Assembly: GCA_024226935.1 (NCBI GenBank) | Contig: JAAELK010000344.1 | Coordinates: 1 to 37,903, forward strand | Origin: Desulfobacteraceae bacterium | Lineage (GTDB): Bacteria; Desulfobacterota; Desulfobacteria; Desulfobacterales; Desulfobacteraceae | DNA: 37,903 nucleotides | Direction: 5' to 3' | Part shown: one piece after another, positions 8,409 to 17,412 of the stretch | Position numbering within the stretch: position 1 is the first letter of the stretch | Layout: each line of letters begins with the position of its first letter | Made by a program: the position numbers and the translations under genes | The notes under the pieces: generated by a model | What the model was told of the DNA's origin: nothing | Seen by the model: only the letters and a program-made list of their open reading frames with translations | Database searches by the model: none

Positions 8409-8465
8409 GGATAAGTAAATGCTTTTTTGCCTTTTTTTTTAACCCTATGACTGGTGAAGCCATCG

Positions 8466-10379
8466 TCATATGCTTAAGGCAGCCTTTGTCCCGCTGCGCA
8501 GGGCGCTGCCCAGATTTCCCAGCTCTGCTGCATCGCCCACGACAATAAGATTGTCAACCACGTTTTCCAGGTCATTCACAAGGCTGTTTTCCGGCTTGCC
8601 CGCCATGGCGATCACCACACGATCTGCCTGTATTTCAAATTCTTTGTCGTCTTTATCCAGGAATCGTATACAGTCTTTGTCCACCTGGATCAACCGGGTC
8701 CCGGTTAAAATTTTCACCCCTTTTTCAGTCAGCCTTGCCATAAGTCGTTTCTTTGGAATGTTTTTCATGTTGTTCAAAATTTTTGGTAAAAGTTCGACAA
8801 TAGTCGCCTGTTTACCCAGGTCCGTCAACCATTCTGCTGTTTCACAGCCCACATCCCCGCCGCCGATGATAAGGATATTTTTGTCCGGAATTTTGGCCCC
8901 CTCGTAAATATCCCTGGCCAGGATGGCATTGTCCTGATTTATTCCGGCAAATTTCGGGAGAACAGGGCAGGACCCGGTGGCTATGATTAGGGTATCAGGA
9001 TTAAATTTGGTAATTTTTTCGAAATCTGCTCTGTGGAAAAGCTTCACTTTTACACGGCTTTTCTTAAGGGTATGGATTAAATGGGTCAATACCTTTTTCA
9101 TCTCATCTTTAAAAGGGGCCATGTGGATCAGCCTGCCCTGGCCCCCGAGTATTTGTTCTTTTTCCCACAGGGTCACGTCATGGCCCCTGGTCTGGGCGGT
9201 AAGTGCTGCCTGGATTCCGGCAGGGCCTCCCCCTACCACCAATACTTTTTTGATTTGTGTTGCAGGTACTAATTTCATTTCATGTTCAAGGCCTGCAAAC
9301 GGATTGATTGCACAGCATCTGCCGATCCCTTTCACTCCCTTGTCTGCACAATCCTCCAGGCAGTAGACGCAGTGCCGGATCTCATCTGCTCTCCTGGTTT
9401 TAGCCTTGACTGGCCAGTCTGGGTCCGCAACCAGGCCCCTTGCCATAGCGATATAATCAGCCTGTTTTCCGGCAAGCAGATCATTCGCTTCTCCTGGATC
9501 CCCGATTTTACCGATGGCAATCACCGGAATGTTGAGCTTTGATTTAAGGGCGAATGCCAGGGGGGCCATGGGGGCGCGGGATGATTCCTGGCCCGGGATG
9601 GTGAGATGTTTAGTGGCCTTATTGCCGCCGTTTGCCACGATGGCGTCAGCTCCTGCTTTTTCCACTTCTTTGGCGATGTGGATACCCTCTTTTATGGTAA
9701 TGCCGCCTTCAATAAATTCATTGCAGACCAGCTTGACCATAATGGGAAATTGGGGGCCAGTCTCCTTTTTTATATCCTTAATCAGTTGAGTCAAAAAAGA
9801 GATCCGGTTTTTAAAATTTCCCCCGAGTTTGTCCGTGCGTTTATTCAGCCATGGGGAGAGCAGCTGGGCAATCAGTCCGCCGTAACTGGCCTGGATTTCA
9901 ACTCCGTCATATTCCAGTTGTTTTGCCATTTTTGCTCCCGCTGCCATTTTTCCCCTTATCTGCTCTGCTTCATGAAGACTCATGACATTGCCAAGGGGAG
10001 CCATCCATCTGTTTTTTTTCTTTTTTGCGCCGGGAGTGTGGGAGGAGGCTTTAATTTCCTTCAGATAGTTCAGGTGCATAAAGGCTTTGGCACTATGATC
10101 ATGAATAAGCCTGACAAGGTCTAAAATTCCCCGTTGAAATTCTTTGGTATCAAACCTAAGTTGATGTCCTCCCTTGAAAGCTGTCGGATAATCAAGGCAG
10201 GGGCAGTCAAGTACGATAAGGCCCACACCGCCTTTGGCCCTTGCCCTGTAAAAGGCCATCATCTGCTCTGTAACCCGGCTGTTTTTTCCATATTTGGTCG
10301 GATACAGGGGCATGATAATTCTGTTTTTTAAGTTCAATTCCCCAATTCGGCCCGGAGAAAAAAGATGTGAAAATCCCAT
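8466..10379 (-). CDS. NADH:flavin oxidoreductase, 2,4-dienoyl-CoA reductase (FadH)-like
   Basis: The 637-residue protein has the three-part FadH layout: an FMN TIM barrel (about 1-335), a [4Fe-4S] cluster set C337-x2-C340-x3-C344-x11-C356 with the same spacing as E. coli FadH, and a C-terminal FAD/NAD(P)H region with VVGGGPAG (about 381) and IIGGGDVGCETAEW. FadH enzymes reduce the double bond of 2,4-dienoyl-CoA; related enzymes act on other enoates. The barrel is unusual. The common QLxHxGR segment reads MHLNYLKE, and the EGYL-type active-site segment reads SYGGLIAQ, so the catalytic Tyr is shifted or lost. Substrate and even activity are uncertain. The gene converges on the enoyl-CoA isomerase-like gene. 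Confidence 0.88.
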   Translation of the reverse strand: MGFSHLFSPGRIGELNLKNRIIMPLYPTKYGKNSRVTEQMMAFYRARAKGGVGLIVLDCPCLDYPTAFKGGHQLRFDTKEFQRGILDLVRLIHDHSAKAFMHLNYLKEIKASSHTPGAKKKKNRWMAPLGNVMSLHEAEQIRGKMAAGAKMAKQLEYDGVEIQASYGGLIAQLLSPWLNKRTDKLGGNFKNRISFLTQLIKDIKKETGPQFPIMVKLVCNEFIEGGITIKEGIHIAKEVEKAGADAIVANGGNKATKHLTIPGQESSRAPMAPLAFALKSKLNIPVIAIGKIGDPGEANDLLAGKQADYIAMARGLVADPDWPVKAKTRRADEIRHCVYCLEDCADKGVKGIGRCCAINPFAGLEHEMKLVPATQIKKVLVVGGGPAGIQAALTAQTRGHDVTLWEKEQILGGQGRLIHMAPFKDEMKKVLTHLIHTLKKSRVKVKLFHRADFEKITKFNPDTLIIATGSCPVLPKFAGINQDNAILARDIYEGAKIPDKNILIIGGGDVGCETAEWLTDLGKQATIVELLPKILNNMKNIPKKRLMARLTEKGVKILTGTRLIQVDKDCIRFLDKDDKEFEIQADRVVIAMAGKPENSLVNDLENVVDNLIVVGDAAELGNLGSALRSGTKAALSI

Positions 10380-10672
10380 AACCTGTCTCCCTTGGATATT
10401 TGGAAACGATATGATTATTTATTGTTCAGGTGTGAAAACTTTTTCTATGACATTGATTCTATCACAAGACAGTCAAAAAAGCCTGTCGGAAATTACGGTT
10501 TGAGCTGTCCTGCTTTAACGTCGTATTATTTTCAGTAATGCTTGGTCCCATTGATATCCACAAGTCTTTTTATCAACGCGGGTCTTCTTGTTTCTCACAA
10601 CAACCTGATATAAAATTTTTCCGTTAAAGGATAGATTGAAAAGTATTCATTGAAGATACCTATTTTATCTAA

Positions 10673-10693
10673 GTTAGAGTTAGAGTTAGAGTT
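10673..10693. repeat. Hexanucleotide tandem repeat
   Basis: GTTAGA is repeated three times followed by GTT. It is short and lies outside genes. Confidence 0.6.
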
Positions 10694-10840
10694 TGATTTT
10701 GTAGCTGATTCGAGCTAATGTTCGTTTCGGCGAGTTTCCTTTGTTTTAATGGCCGAAAGTTAAGTAATAAGTATAAAAAGTCTTATGATTTGTGATTAAA
10801 TCATGAGAAAGTAGCTCAAAAAGACATCAATATCAGACAA

Positions 10841-10878
10841 CTCCGGTCACTCCTTTAACAGCCGGAGAACTTTTTTTT
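10841..10878 (+). terminator. Possible Rho-independent terminator
   Basis: CTCCGG (10841-10846) and CCGGAG (10862-10867) form a six-pair stem with a 15-base loop, followed after three bases by eight Ts. No intact plus-strand gene ends just before it, so it may mark the end of a lost gene. Confidence 0.4.
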
Positions 10879-10983
10879 GGGGGATTGTCCCATGCTGATT
10901 TGGAACAATTAAAAAATACCCGACCGATTATCAGGCAAAAGATTCGCCGCCTTTGAGAGCGAGTCCAATAAAGGGGAAATTAA

Positions 10984-11238
10984 ATGAAAGATGTATTTTT
11001 CTTTGACAACATGCTCACGCCAAAAATTATTACTGTTGTATATTGGCTTTTGCTTTTGGGTGCTGTGATTACGGGTTTGGGATTTATGTTTGGTGGATTT
11101 GAAGGGTTTACCTTTGGAAAGTTTCTCCTGGGTTTGGTTTCTATAATTGGAGGTGCTGTTGGGGCGAGAATCTGGTGTGAACTATTAATCGTATTATTTA
11201 AAATGAACGAGGCACTTCAGGAGATGCGTCGTAAATAA
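10984..11238 (+). CDS. DUF4282-like small membrane protein
   Basis: The 84-residue protein starts with FFDNMLTPKIITVVYWL, continues with a second hydrophobic segment (about 47-60) containing GLVSIIGGAVGARIWCELLIVLFKM, and ends in a short charged tail (NEALQEMRRK). This pattern, two membrane helices with a conserved R.W.E...V.F.. segment, fits the DUF4282 family. Its function is unknown. GGGGAAA lies before the ATG. A perfect eight-pair hairpin follows the stop codon, so it is likely a separate transcription unit from the two membrane genes downstream. Confidence 0.82.
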   Translation: MKDVFFFDNMLTPKIITVVYWLLLLGAVITGLGFMFGGFEGFTFGKFLLGLVSIIGGAVGARIWCELLIVLFKMNEALQEMRRK

Positions 11239-11259
11239 ATTAAACATTCCATGAAGATG

Positions 11260-11291
11260 GGCAGGGCTTTTGCTAGTGTTTCAGCCCTGCC
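11260..11291 (+). terminator. Hairpin after the DUF4282 gene
   Basis: GGCAGGGC (11260-11267) pairs perfectly with GCCCTGCC (11284-11291). There is no T tract after it, so if it terminates transcription it does so without the classic run. Confidence 0.45.
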
Positions 11292-11429
11292 GCTTATGCG
11301 AATGTTGGATTTTATCGGTATTATGGTGTAAGACATAACTATAAGTCATTTATCTGGTTGATGATCCTGTGAAAAAGATCTGTGGGGAGAGCGGCAGTTA
11401 ATCGCAACGTTCGAAAGAAAGGAGAGAAT

Positions 11430-11816
11430 ATGAATCAAAGACCAAGATCAGTTACTGTAATTTGTTGGATTTTAATCATAATGGGTGCAATCTCTTTAGT
11501 TACATGTACCATGAGCTTAAATAATCCAATGGCTAAAGAATTAATGGCGAAAAATGTAATTCCAGTCAATGTTCAGTATATAGTGATGTATGTTGGATTG
11601 TTGATAATGGTAGTAAGTGGTGTAGCAATGCTAAAGGGGCAAAATTGGGCAAGGCTACTCTATGTCGGCTGGGGCATTATTAGCTTTGCAATTGGAATAG
11701 TTACTTCACCAATGAAGGTTGCACTGATTCCCGGCCTTCTAATCTTTTTGATAATTATTATTTTTTTATTTCGTCCTGGAGCGAATAAATACTTTAAAGC
11801 AACCGAGGCAGTTTGA
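11430..11816 (+). CDS. Small membrane protein, four predicted helices
   Basis: From the ATG at 11430, preceded by AAAGGAGAG, the protein has 128 residues. The frame is open further upstream, but no ribosome binding site supports an earlier start. It begins with NQRPRSVTVICWILIIMGA, a start often seen in small uncharacterised membrane proteins, and has hydrophobic segments at about 9-27, 47-66, 74-92 and 97-113. No catalytic motif is visible. Its stop overlaps the likely start of the next gene, so the two are translationally linked. Confidence 0.75.
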   Translation: MNQRPRSVTVICWILIIMGAISLVTCTMSLNNPMAKELMAKNVIPVNVQYIVMYVGLLIMVVSGVAMLKGQNWARLLYVGWGIISFAIGIVTSPMKVALIPGLLIFLIIIIFLFRPGANKYFKATEAV

Positions 11817-12220
11817 TATTTCGTAACATAATCAGCATATTTTTCTATGTTATCGGAGGCTTTTTTGTCTATACTGTTTGCCTCATTGCCTTTTTCAATA
11901 TTCCACAAGCAGGAGGGGTGAAATTCATAATTCTGGGTGGATTCAGCCTACCTGCTATAATTTTTTTAATAATAGGAGCAGCAATCTCTCGTTTTCAAAA
12001 TTGGAAATCTTCCATGGGTATTGTCCTTCTTTCCGGTGTTGCCTTCAACCTGTTCGTAATCATTGTTTTTATATGTATTTTGTTGACTCCGGAGGTTGAT
12101 AAATTGTTTCCTGACAACAATCTTGCGTCTTTTGATGATTATTTTTCAGGCTGTTCTGTAATGTTGGTTTTGGCAGTTCTGGGTGGATTCCTTCTTAAAT
12201 CAAGATCAGAACTCAAATAG
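11813..12220 (+). CDS. Small membrane protein overlapping its upstream neighbour
   Basis: The 135-residue protein has four hydrophobic segments (about 5-27, 37-56, 66-92 and 112-127). The only start consistent with the whole first helix is TTG at 11813, overlapping the TGA of the previous gene (TTGA), which suggests translational coupling. I do not recognise a family. The 3' end overlaps the 3' end of the convergent diguanylate cyclase gene by 15 bases. Confidence 0.65.
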   Translation: MIFRNIISIFFYVIGGFFVYTVCLIAFFNIPQAGGVKFIILGGFSLPAIIFLIIGAAISRFQNWKSSMGIVLLSGVAFNLFVIIVFICILLTPEVDKLFPDNNLASFDDYFSGCSVMLVLAVLGGFLLKSRSELK

Positions 12221-13558
12221 GATCTGCCTGGCATCGATGGCTTTGCCCAGGTCCTGGGTAATGGATTCAAGAAGGGGTATGTCTCGGCTGTCACCCTCGG
12301 AACAGGCCACCTTGACCACAAGGTTACGTCCGTTTTCCTTTGCAACATAGAGGGCCTTGTCAACCAGATAAAAAATATGGTCGATTCTTATATTTCCGGG
12401 ATGGTGTTTAAAAAACGGATAGTAAATAAAGCCCAGGGAGCAGGTTATGCTGATCTCTCGGTTGTCTGTCACCTTGAAAGTAGAGTTTTCCACATGGAGA
12501 CGAATCTTTTCGGCAAGGGTGGAGAGGTGGCTTTCTCTGGTATCCTTCAGGATTATGATAAATTCTTCTCCCCCAATACGTACAATCACATCATCCTGCC
12601 TGACCGTTTCACAAAGCCTGGCACTGAACTGTTTTAGCACCATGTCCCCGGAATCGTGACCATAATTGTCATTGACTTTCTTGAAGTGGTCGATATCGAT
12701 GCTGATCACTCCATAACCACTCAGGTCGGATGGTTCTCTTTTATTGGATCCGTTTTTTTTCATCCACAGGGAATAGATTTCATTTTCAACCTTAGGCTTT
12801 AAAATATCAAAGAGATAATGCCTGTTTTTAAGGCCGGTCAAGGGATCTATCCTGGAGATTTTTTTGAGCTCATTGTTTTTCATTACAAGCTTCTGGTTGA
12901 GCTTTTCCGTATTGAGTTTTTCCTGGTTAAATTGTTCAACGAGCAAATTATTGTCATAGCGCAACACAAGGAAAATCCTTAAATCAGTATTCATCCTTTT
13001 GGCGTTAATGGACATGATCACAAAGAAGATTAGTCCGAGAATCGCCATGGAGGTTGTCATATCCGTTCCAAGGGTAAAGAGGACAGCCGTGGGAATTAAA
13101 AAAACCATTGTGGAATAGGAAAAAAACATGGCCAGATTGTTATGATAGGAACCAAGGCTGCCAGCCACCATTCCTCCCATAACAAAATAGAGAAAAACCA
13201 TATAGGCAAGCTGGTCGGTATTTATGAAAAAGAGACCGGCCGATCCGAATAAAAGGCCTGCAATAATAAAAGACAGGAGTAATACCCATTGCCAGAGAAG
13301 ATAGTTGTCCTGTTGAAAGCCCCGTCGGTAATAGCCTATCATTATATACCTAACCAGAACAAAGAAAATATTTGTTAAGCACCAGATGCCCAGGTATGAT
13401 CTTGGGATCACATTCCAGAGAACGATTACAAGAATTATGGAATTGACAAGGCTGGAGGGCATACTCGTGGAGAGATTCTTCACAAGTATATTGGTTCGTT
13501 CGACCTCCACATAGGTTTTTCTGCCAGATTCTACTGCCATACTATTGTCTGTTCCCAT
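12206..13558 (-). CDS. Membrane diguanylate cyclase (GGDEF)
   Basis: This 450-residue protein would make the second messenger c-di-GMP from two GTP. The N-terminal part (about 35-185) has six or so hydrophobic helices, like a MASE-type membrane sensor, followed by a short coiled coil (about 200-233) and a GGDEF domain (about 235-415). The domain contains DPLTGLKNR, DIDHFKKVND and the active-site GGEEF at 329-333. The product-inhibition I-site R320-x-x-D323 lies five residues before it, so feedback control is likely retained. A 35-residue tail follows the domain. The ATG is preceded by AAAGGAAA. The sensed signal is unknown. Confidence 0.93.
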   Translation of the reverse strand: MGTDNSMAVESGRKTYVEVERTNILVKNLSTSMPSSLVNSIILVIVLWNVIPRSYLGIWCLTNIFFVLVRYIMIGYYRRGFQQDNYLLWQWVLLLSFIIAGLLFGSAGLFFINTDQLAYMVFLYFVMGGMVAGSLGSYHNNLAMFFSYSTMVFLIPTAVLFTLGTDMTTSMAILGLIFFVIMSINAKRMNTDLRIFLVLRYDNNLLVEQFNQEKLNTEKLNQKLVMKNNELKKISRIDPLTGLKNRHYLFDILKPKVENEIYSLWMKKNGSNKREPSDLSGYGVISIDIDHFKKVNDNYGHDSGDMVLKQFSARLCETVRQDDVIVRIGGEEFIIILKDTRESHLSTLAEKIRLHVENSTFKVTDNREISITCSLGFIYYPFFKHHPGNIRIDHIFYLVDKALYVAKENGRNLVVKVACSEGDSRDIPLLESITQDLGKAIDARQILFEF

Positions 13559-13813
13559 ATCTTTTCCTTTCTGATTTTCCTGTCAAAATAAGATAAAATC
13601 AGAGGTAAGAATAGTCCACTTAGTTGTCTGAAAGCCTTTTATGCTTTGCAATAAACTTTTGGTAACACTGATCGCAAAACATGATAGTAAACGCTGTTTA
13701 TGATAAAAACCTATTCCCGATCAAAAAACAAGTAATTTTTATAAACATCCATAAAAAAGGAGTCATCGTTAAATATCTTTTTTAGTTTCTGTTTCAAAAG
13801 GCTATAGTGATCA

Positions 13814-16213
13814 CTAATCCATATGATGGAGCAAAACCTGGCGGGGTTTCACTCCATCGGACCGGCCTATCACGCCTTTTTTTTCCATCAGATCAATGAT
13901 CCTTGCGGCCCTGTTGTACCCGACCCTTAAAGCGCGTTGAATACTTGAAATTGAGGCTTTTCTCGTGGCAAGGACATATTCCAGGGCAGCCTGGTATTTT
14001 TCATCATAATCATCATCATTATTATTGCTGTCATCCATGGCAGGTTCTTCATCTTTTTTTGTGGTCACATCGAGTACATACCGGGGTTTTCCCTGGGCCT
14101 TGAGGAAATCGGTTATGGTAACCAGCTCTTCTTCGGAAAGATAGGTACCGTGAACCCTGCAAAGCCTTGCTGTTCCCGGGGGTACAAAAAGCATATCCCC
14201 CCTGCCTAAAAGTGTTTCAGCCCCATTGGAATCGATGATGGTTCGAGAATCGGTTTTGGATGAGACCTGGAATGATATTCTTGTGGGAAAATTTGCCTTT
14301 ATGATTCCGGTCAACACATCAACGGAAGGCCGCTGGGTGGCAAGGATCAGGTGAATGCCGGCAGCCCTTGCCATCTGGGCAATACGGGTCAGTGAAAACT
14401 CAATATCCTTACTTGCAGTCATCATCAGGTCCGCAAGCTCGTCTATTATGATTATGATATATGAAAATGCCTCAAAGGTTTCATCTTCATCATATTCCGA
14501 TAAATCCGTGGTTTTTATCTTTCGGTTGTATTGCTCAATATTTCTTACCTGTAGTTTGGCCAGCATTTCATAGCGTTGTTCCATCTCTCGTACTACCCAC
14601 TGGAGAGCAGTGGTAGCTTTTTTCATATCGGTGATAACCGGTGTGATAAGATGGGGAATATCATTAAACATTGAAAGCTCAATGCGCTTGGGATCAATCA
14701 TGATAAACTTTACCTGATCAGGGGATGATTTATATAAAATGCTTGTTATCATAGCGTTGAGGCCAACGCTTTTTCCTGTTCCTGTGGCACCTGCTATCAA
14801 AAGATGGGGCATTTTTTCAAGCCCCACAACGATGGGGTTGCCGATGATATCCTTACCCAGACAGATGGGGATTTTGGATTGACTATTTACGAACGCTTTG
14901 GAACCAACAATATCGATAAAGGGAACAACGCTCATTTTTGCATTGGGAATTTCAACGCCTATCACATCCTTGCCGGGAATTGGCGCAACAATACGGATGC
15001 TCAGGGCACTTAAAGCAAGGGCTAAATCATTTGCCAGATTCACTATCTTGCTGATCTTAATTCCAGGAGCCGGTTTGTATTCAAAGGTCGTAATAACAGG
15101 ACCTGGAGAGACCGCCATGACTTCTCCTTTAATCCCGAAATAACCAAGTTTTTGTTCAAGTAGTTCCGCATCTCTTCTTATGGTCTCATGGTCTATTTCT
15201 ATTTCAGTATTGGAGTTTTTGAGAAAATCCAGGGAAGGTAATTTAAATTCAGTCTTGGAATTATTACAGGATTCCAGGGGATCATTTGGATTGTTTCCCG
15301 GTGCATTAATTCTCACTTGATAGGATGTCTCCTCCGGTTTAACCTCCAACTCAATTTCCGACTTGCGCTGTTCCAAAGTCTCTGGTTCTGCTTTCGGTTC
15401 TGACTCAATCTCTGGTTCAATCTCCGACTCAATCTCTGGTTTAATCTCCGACTCAACCTCTGGTTCAATCTCTGGTTTAATCTCCGACTCAACCTCTGGT
15501 TCAATCTCTGGTTCAATCTCTGGTTCAATCTCTGGTTCAATCTCTGGTTCAATCTCTGGTTCAATCTCCGACTCAACCTCTGGTTCAATCTCCAGCTCAA
15601 CCTCTGGTTCAATCTCCAGCTTAACCTCTGGCTTAATTTTCGGCTCAAGTTTTGAGTTAAGTTTTGACTTAATTTCTGGTTCGGGCGTTGACTTAATTGT
15701 GGTTTGTTTTGGTTCTACTAAATTGACCGATTTTAACTGGGTCCCAGATTGTTTGTCGGAAAGAATTTTTTTCCCCTTTGCTTTAATGTTTTTTAATGCC
15801 TGGGAACGGGGCAAAATATCAGTAATACTTTTTAAATCATCTGAAATTTTTTCCTTAAATAATAATTTTTTTTGTTCTAATCTTTGTTTATATGTGTCAC
15901 TTGATTTACAGTGCTTTTGGTAAGAAGCCTTCAGCTCTCCGTGTTTTTTCAGGAGGGTATTATGTTTATCTTCAAGCTGAATGTATTTATCAGAAAGATT
16001 TAAGTTTGATAGTAATAGCTTTGTATATGGGTTTAAGTTTTCCTTGGCACTCCGGAGTTTTTTTTCAATTTTTTCCATTTGGTTGACCATTACATCTGCA
16101 ATGCGTTGTGCATCAGCTAATCCGGTGTCGGTATCTATTTTAAATTTGTATTCACCACATTCGGTTTTGATGATTAAGAGGTTTTTATCGAAACTGTATT
16201 TATTTATTTTCAC
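13814..16213 (-). CDS. ftsK: Soluble FtsK/SpoIIIE DNA translocase with ZapA-like N-terminus
   Basis: This 799-residue protein is a DNA motor of chromosome segregation. The motor (about 340-715) has Walker A GATGTGKS (475-482) and Walker B IIIIIDEL (586-593), and the C-terminal winged-helix gamma domain (about 735-795), which in FtsK reads polar DNA motifs, is present. The N-terminus is odd. Instead of four membrane helices it has a beta-hairpin and helix (about 9-52) and a coiled coil (about 60-125) that resemble the cell-division protein ZapA, including the ..[21 protein letters not shown].. stretch. A Glu-Ile-Glu-Pro linker (about 178-293) joins this to the motor. The start is GTG at 16213 with a weak ribosome binding site. 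An in-frame TGA at 16253-16255, with no other start codon between, excludes a longer form. Confidence 0.93.
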   Translation of the reverse strand: MKINKYSFDKNLLIIKTECGEYKFKIDTDTGLADAQRIADVMVNQMEKIEKKLRSAKENLNPYTKLLLSNLNLSDKYIQLEDKHNTLLKKHGELKASYQKHCKSSDTYKQRLEQKKLLFKEKISDDLKSITDILPRSQALKNIKAKGKKILSDKQSGTQLKSVNLVEPKQTTIKSTPEPEIKSKLNSKLEPKIKPEVKLEIEPEVELEIEPEVESEIEPEIEPEIEPEIEPEIEPEIEPEVESEIKPEIEPEVESEIKPEIESEIEPEIESEPKAEPETLEQRKSEIELEVKPEETSYQVRINAPGNNPNDPLESCNNSKTEFKLPSLDFLKNSNTEIEIDHETIRRDAELLEQKLGYFGIKGEVMAVSPGPVITTFEYKPAPGIKISKIVNLANDLALALSALSIRIVAPIPGKDVIGVEIPNAKMSVVPFIDIVGSKAFVNSQSKIPICLGKDIIGNPIVVGLEKMPHLLIAGATGTGKSVGLNAMITSILYKSSPDQVKFIMIDPKRIELSMFNDIPHLITPVITDMKKATTALQWVVREMEQRYEMLAKLQVRNIEQYNRKIKTTDLSEYDEDETFEAFSYIIIIIDELADLMMTASKDIEFSLTRIAQMARAAGIHLILATQRPSVDVLTGIIKANFPTRISFQVSSKTDSRTIIDSNGAETLLGRGDMLFVPPGTARLCRVHGTYLSEEELVTITDFLKAQGKPRYVLDVTTKKDEEPAMDDSNNNDDDYDEKYQAALEYVLATRKASISSIQRALRVGYNRAARIIDLMEKKGVIGRSDGVKPRQVLLHHMD
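15400..15616 (-). repeat. Tandem repeat coding the EIEP linker of FtsK
   Basis: Degenerate 12- and 24-base units built on TCTGGTTCAATC (plus strand) are repeated through this stretch, encoding alternating EIEP, EVES and EIKP blocks. Five or more units in the centre (about 15500-15565) are identical or nearly so, which makes length change by slippage likely. The reading frame is preserved because the units are multiples of three. Confidence 0.85.
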
Positions 16214-16426
16214 GCTACCAACTTTTTTTATTAGATAATATAATCCATAAACTCAAACTGCAACTTTTTCATATAGCATAATTGAGGAGGGGATACACTA
16301 TCCATTGTATATTAAGATAGTATTTGTTATTAAGCGTCGACTAGTTGTTTTGTAGGTTTGTCGTGCTTGGGTGAGACATAAACTTGTAATTTTCGGAATG
16401 CTGTTAGGCTCGGTGTTGGAGGTAAT

Positions 16427-16885
16427 ATGGAGCAAATTCAATGGGAGATTAAAAAATTTAATGAATTGTCTGTTTCGGAACTCTATGAGTTCTTGTGGTT
16501 GCGGGTGAATGTTTTTGTGGTGGAGCAGACCTGCCCCTATCCAGAGTTGGATGGAAAGGATACCAATGATCAGACTCTCCATCTGGCAGCCCGCATGTCA
16601 GGCGGGAGTCTGGCTGGTTATCTCAGGATTTTGCCCCCCGGTGTCAGTTATCCAGGCATCAGTTTTGGCCGGGTGGCAACGGCCAAGGATTTCCGGGGCA
16701 GGGGATTGGGCCACTTGTTGATTGAAAAGGCTATTGAATTGGCCGGGGTGAATTGGCCTGGTATTCCCATTCAGATTGGTGCCCAACAGCATTTGCAATC
16801 TTTTTATCAGTCCCACGGCTTTGAAGTTAGATCGCAAATGTATCTTGAAGACGGTATTCCCCACATTGACATGGCTTTGGAATAG
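16427..16885 (+). CDS. elaA: ElaA-family GNAT acetyltransferase
   Basis: The 152-residue protein matches the ElaA type of GNAT fold: LYEFLWLRVNVFVVEQTCPYPELDG at the N-terminus, a family hallmark, then YLRILPP, GRVATAKDFRGRGLGHLLIEKAI (the acetyl-CoA binding R/Q-x-x-G-x-G/A loop at about 90-95), and a FYQSHGFEV end. GNAT enzymes transfer acetyl groups from acetyl-CoA; the acceptor of ElaA is not established. The ATG is preceded by GGAGG. The gene is divergent from ftsK and lies 42 bases before arfB, so elaA and arfB are probably cotranscribed. Confidence 0.9.
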   Translation: MEQIQWEIKKFNELSVSELYEFLWLRVNVFVVEQTCPYPELDGKDTNDQTLHLAARMSGGSLAGYLRILPPGVSYPGISFGRVATAKDFRGRGLGHLLIEKAIELAGVNWPGIPIQIGAQQHLQSFYQSHGFEVRSQMYLEDGIPHIDMALE

Positions 16886-16927
16886 GGTTAACTTTATCCT
16901 AGAGAATTTAAAAAAATGGAATAGGTC

Positions 16928-17341
16928 ATGTTAAAAATTTCCAATCAAGTGTGTCTTTCTGAGAAAGATGTAGAGTTTTCCGCTATCCGCGCCCAGGGCC
17001 CCGGCGGTCAGAATGTCAATAAAGTTTCTTCTGCCGTCCATCTGCGTTTTGATATTCCGGCATCGGATTTGCCGGATGTTTATAAAGAAAAACTTCTGGC
17101 ACTAAAGGATAGCAGAATTACTAAGGATGGGGTGGTGGTGATCAAGGCCCAGTCCTTTCGAAGTCAGGAAAAAAACAGAGAAGACGGGTTGAATCGGCTG
17201 GTTGAATTAATAAGGGGTGCTGTTAAGGAAACCCGGAAAAGAAAAGATAGTAAACCATCCAGATCATCAAAACAAAAACGTATGGATTCAAAGACAAAAC
17301 ATGGAAATTTAAAAGTTCTGAGAAAAAAAATCAGGTTTTGA
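16928..17341 (+). CDS. arfB: Ribosome-rescue peptidyl-tRNA hydrolase ArfB
   Basis: This 137-residue protein is a codon-independent release factor homologue that frees peptides from stalled ribosomes. The catalytic GGQ lies in AQGPGGQNVNKVSSAVHLRFD (about 26-28 for GGQ), and the C-terminus is a long basic tail (about 100-137, rich in Lys, Arg and Ser) that in ArfB enters the empty mRNA channel. It lacks the codon-recognition domain of RF1/RF2, and its length is normal for ArfB (about 140). It is likely cotranscribed with elaA and ends at a strong terminator. Confidence 0.93.
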   Translation: MLKISNQVCLSEKDVEFSAIRAQGPGGQNVNKVSSAVHLRFDIPASDLPDVYKEKLLALKDSRITKDGVVVIKAQSFRSQEKNREDGLNRLVELIRGAVKETRKRKDSKPSRSSKQKRMDSKTKHGNLKVLRKKIRF

Positions 17342-17345
17342 ACGG

Positions 17346-17389
17346 GAGCCGGAAGAACAATTGTTTTTAACTGTTCTTCCGGCTCTTTT
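17346..17389 (+). terminator. Rho-independent terminator after arfB
   Basis: A perfect 14-pair stem, GAGCCGGAAGAACA (17346-17359) with its complement at 17372-17385, is followed by TTTTGTTGTTTT. It begins five bases after the arfB stop and separates arfB from the convergent S37-type gene. Confidence 0.9.
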
Positions 17390-17412
17390 GTTGTTTTGGG
17401 ATATTTGTATTT

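Larger units (their letters stand above)
10380..10983. other. 604-base intergenic region
   Basis: This gap holds the upstream region of the FadH-like gene (minus) and of the DUF4282 gene (plus). Visible items are a short TTAGAG-type tandem repeat at 10673-10693, a hairpin with a T tract at 10841-10878, and an open frame without a start codon (10807-10947) that reads like a fragment of a lost gene. I see no complete gene or RNA. Confidence 0.6.

Noticed and set aside
9606-10124. 172-codon frame on the plus strand
   Set aside because: It is antisense to the FadH-like gene, whose domains and cofactor motifs are clear.
15363-15923. 186-codon frame on the plus strand rich in Ser, Gly and Ile
   Set aside because: It is the complement of the FtsK repeat linker; the repeat keeps several frames open by chance.
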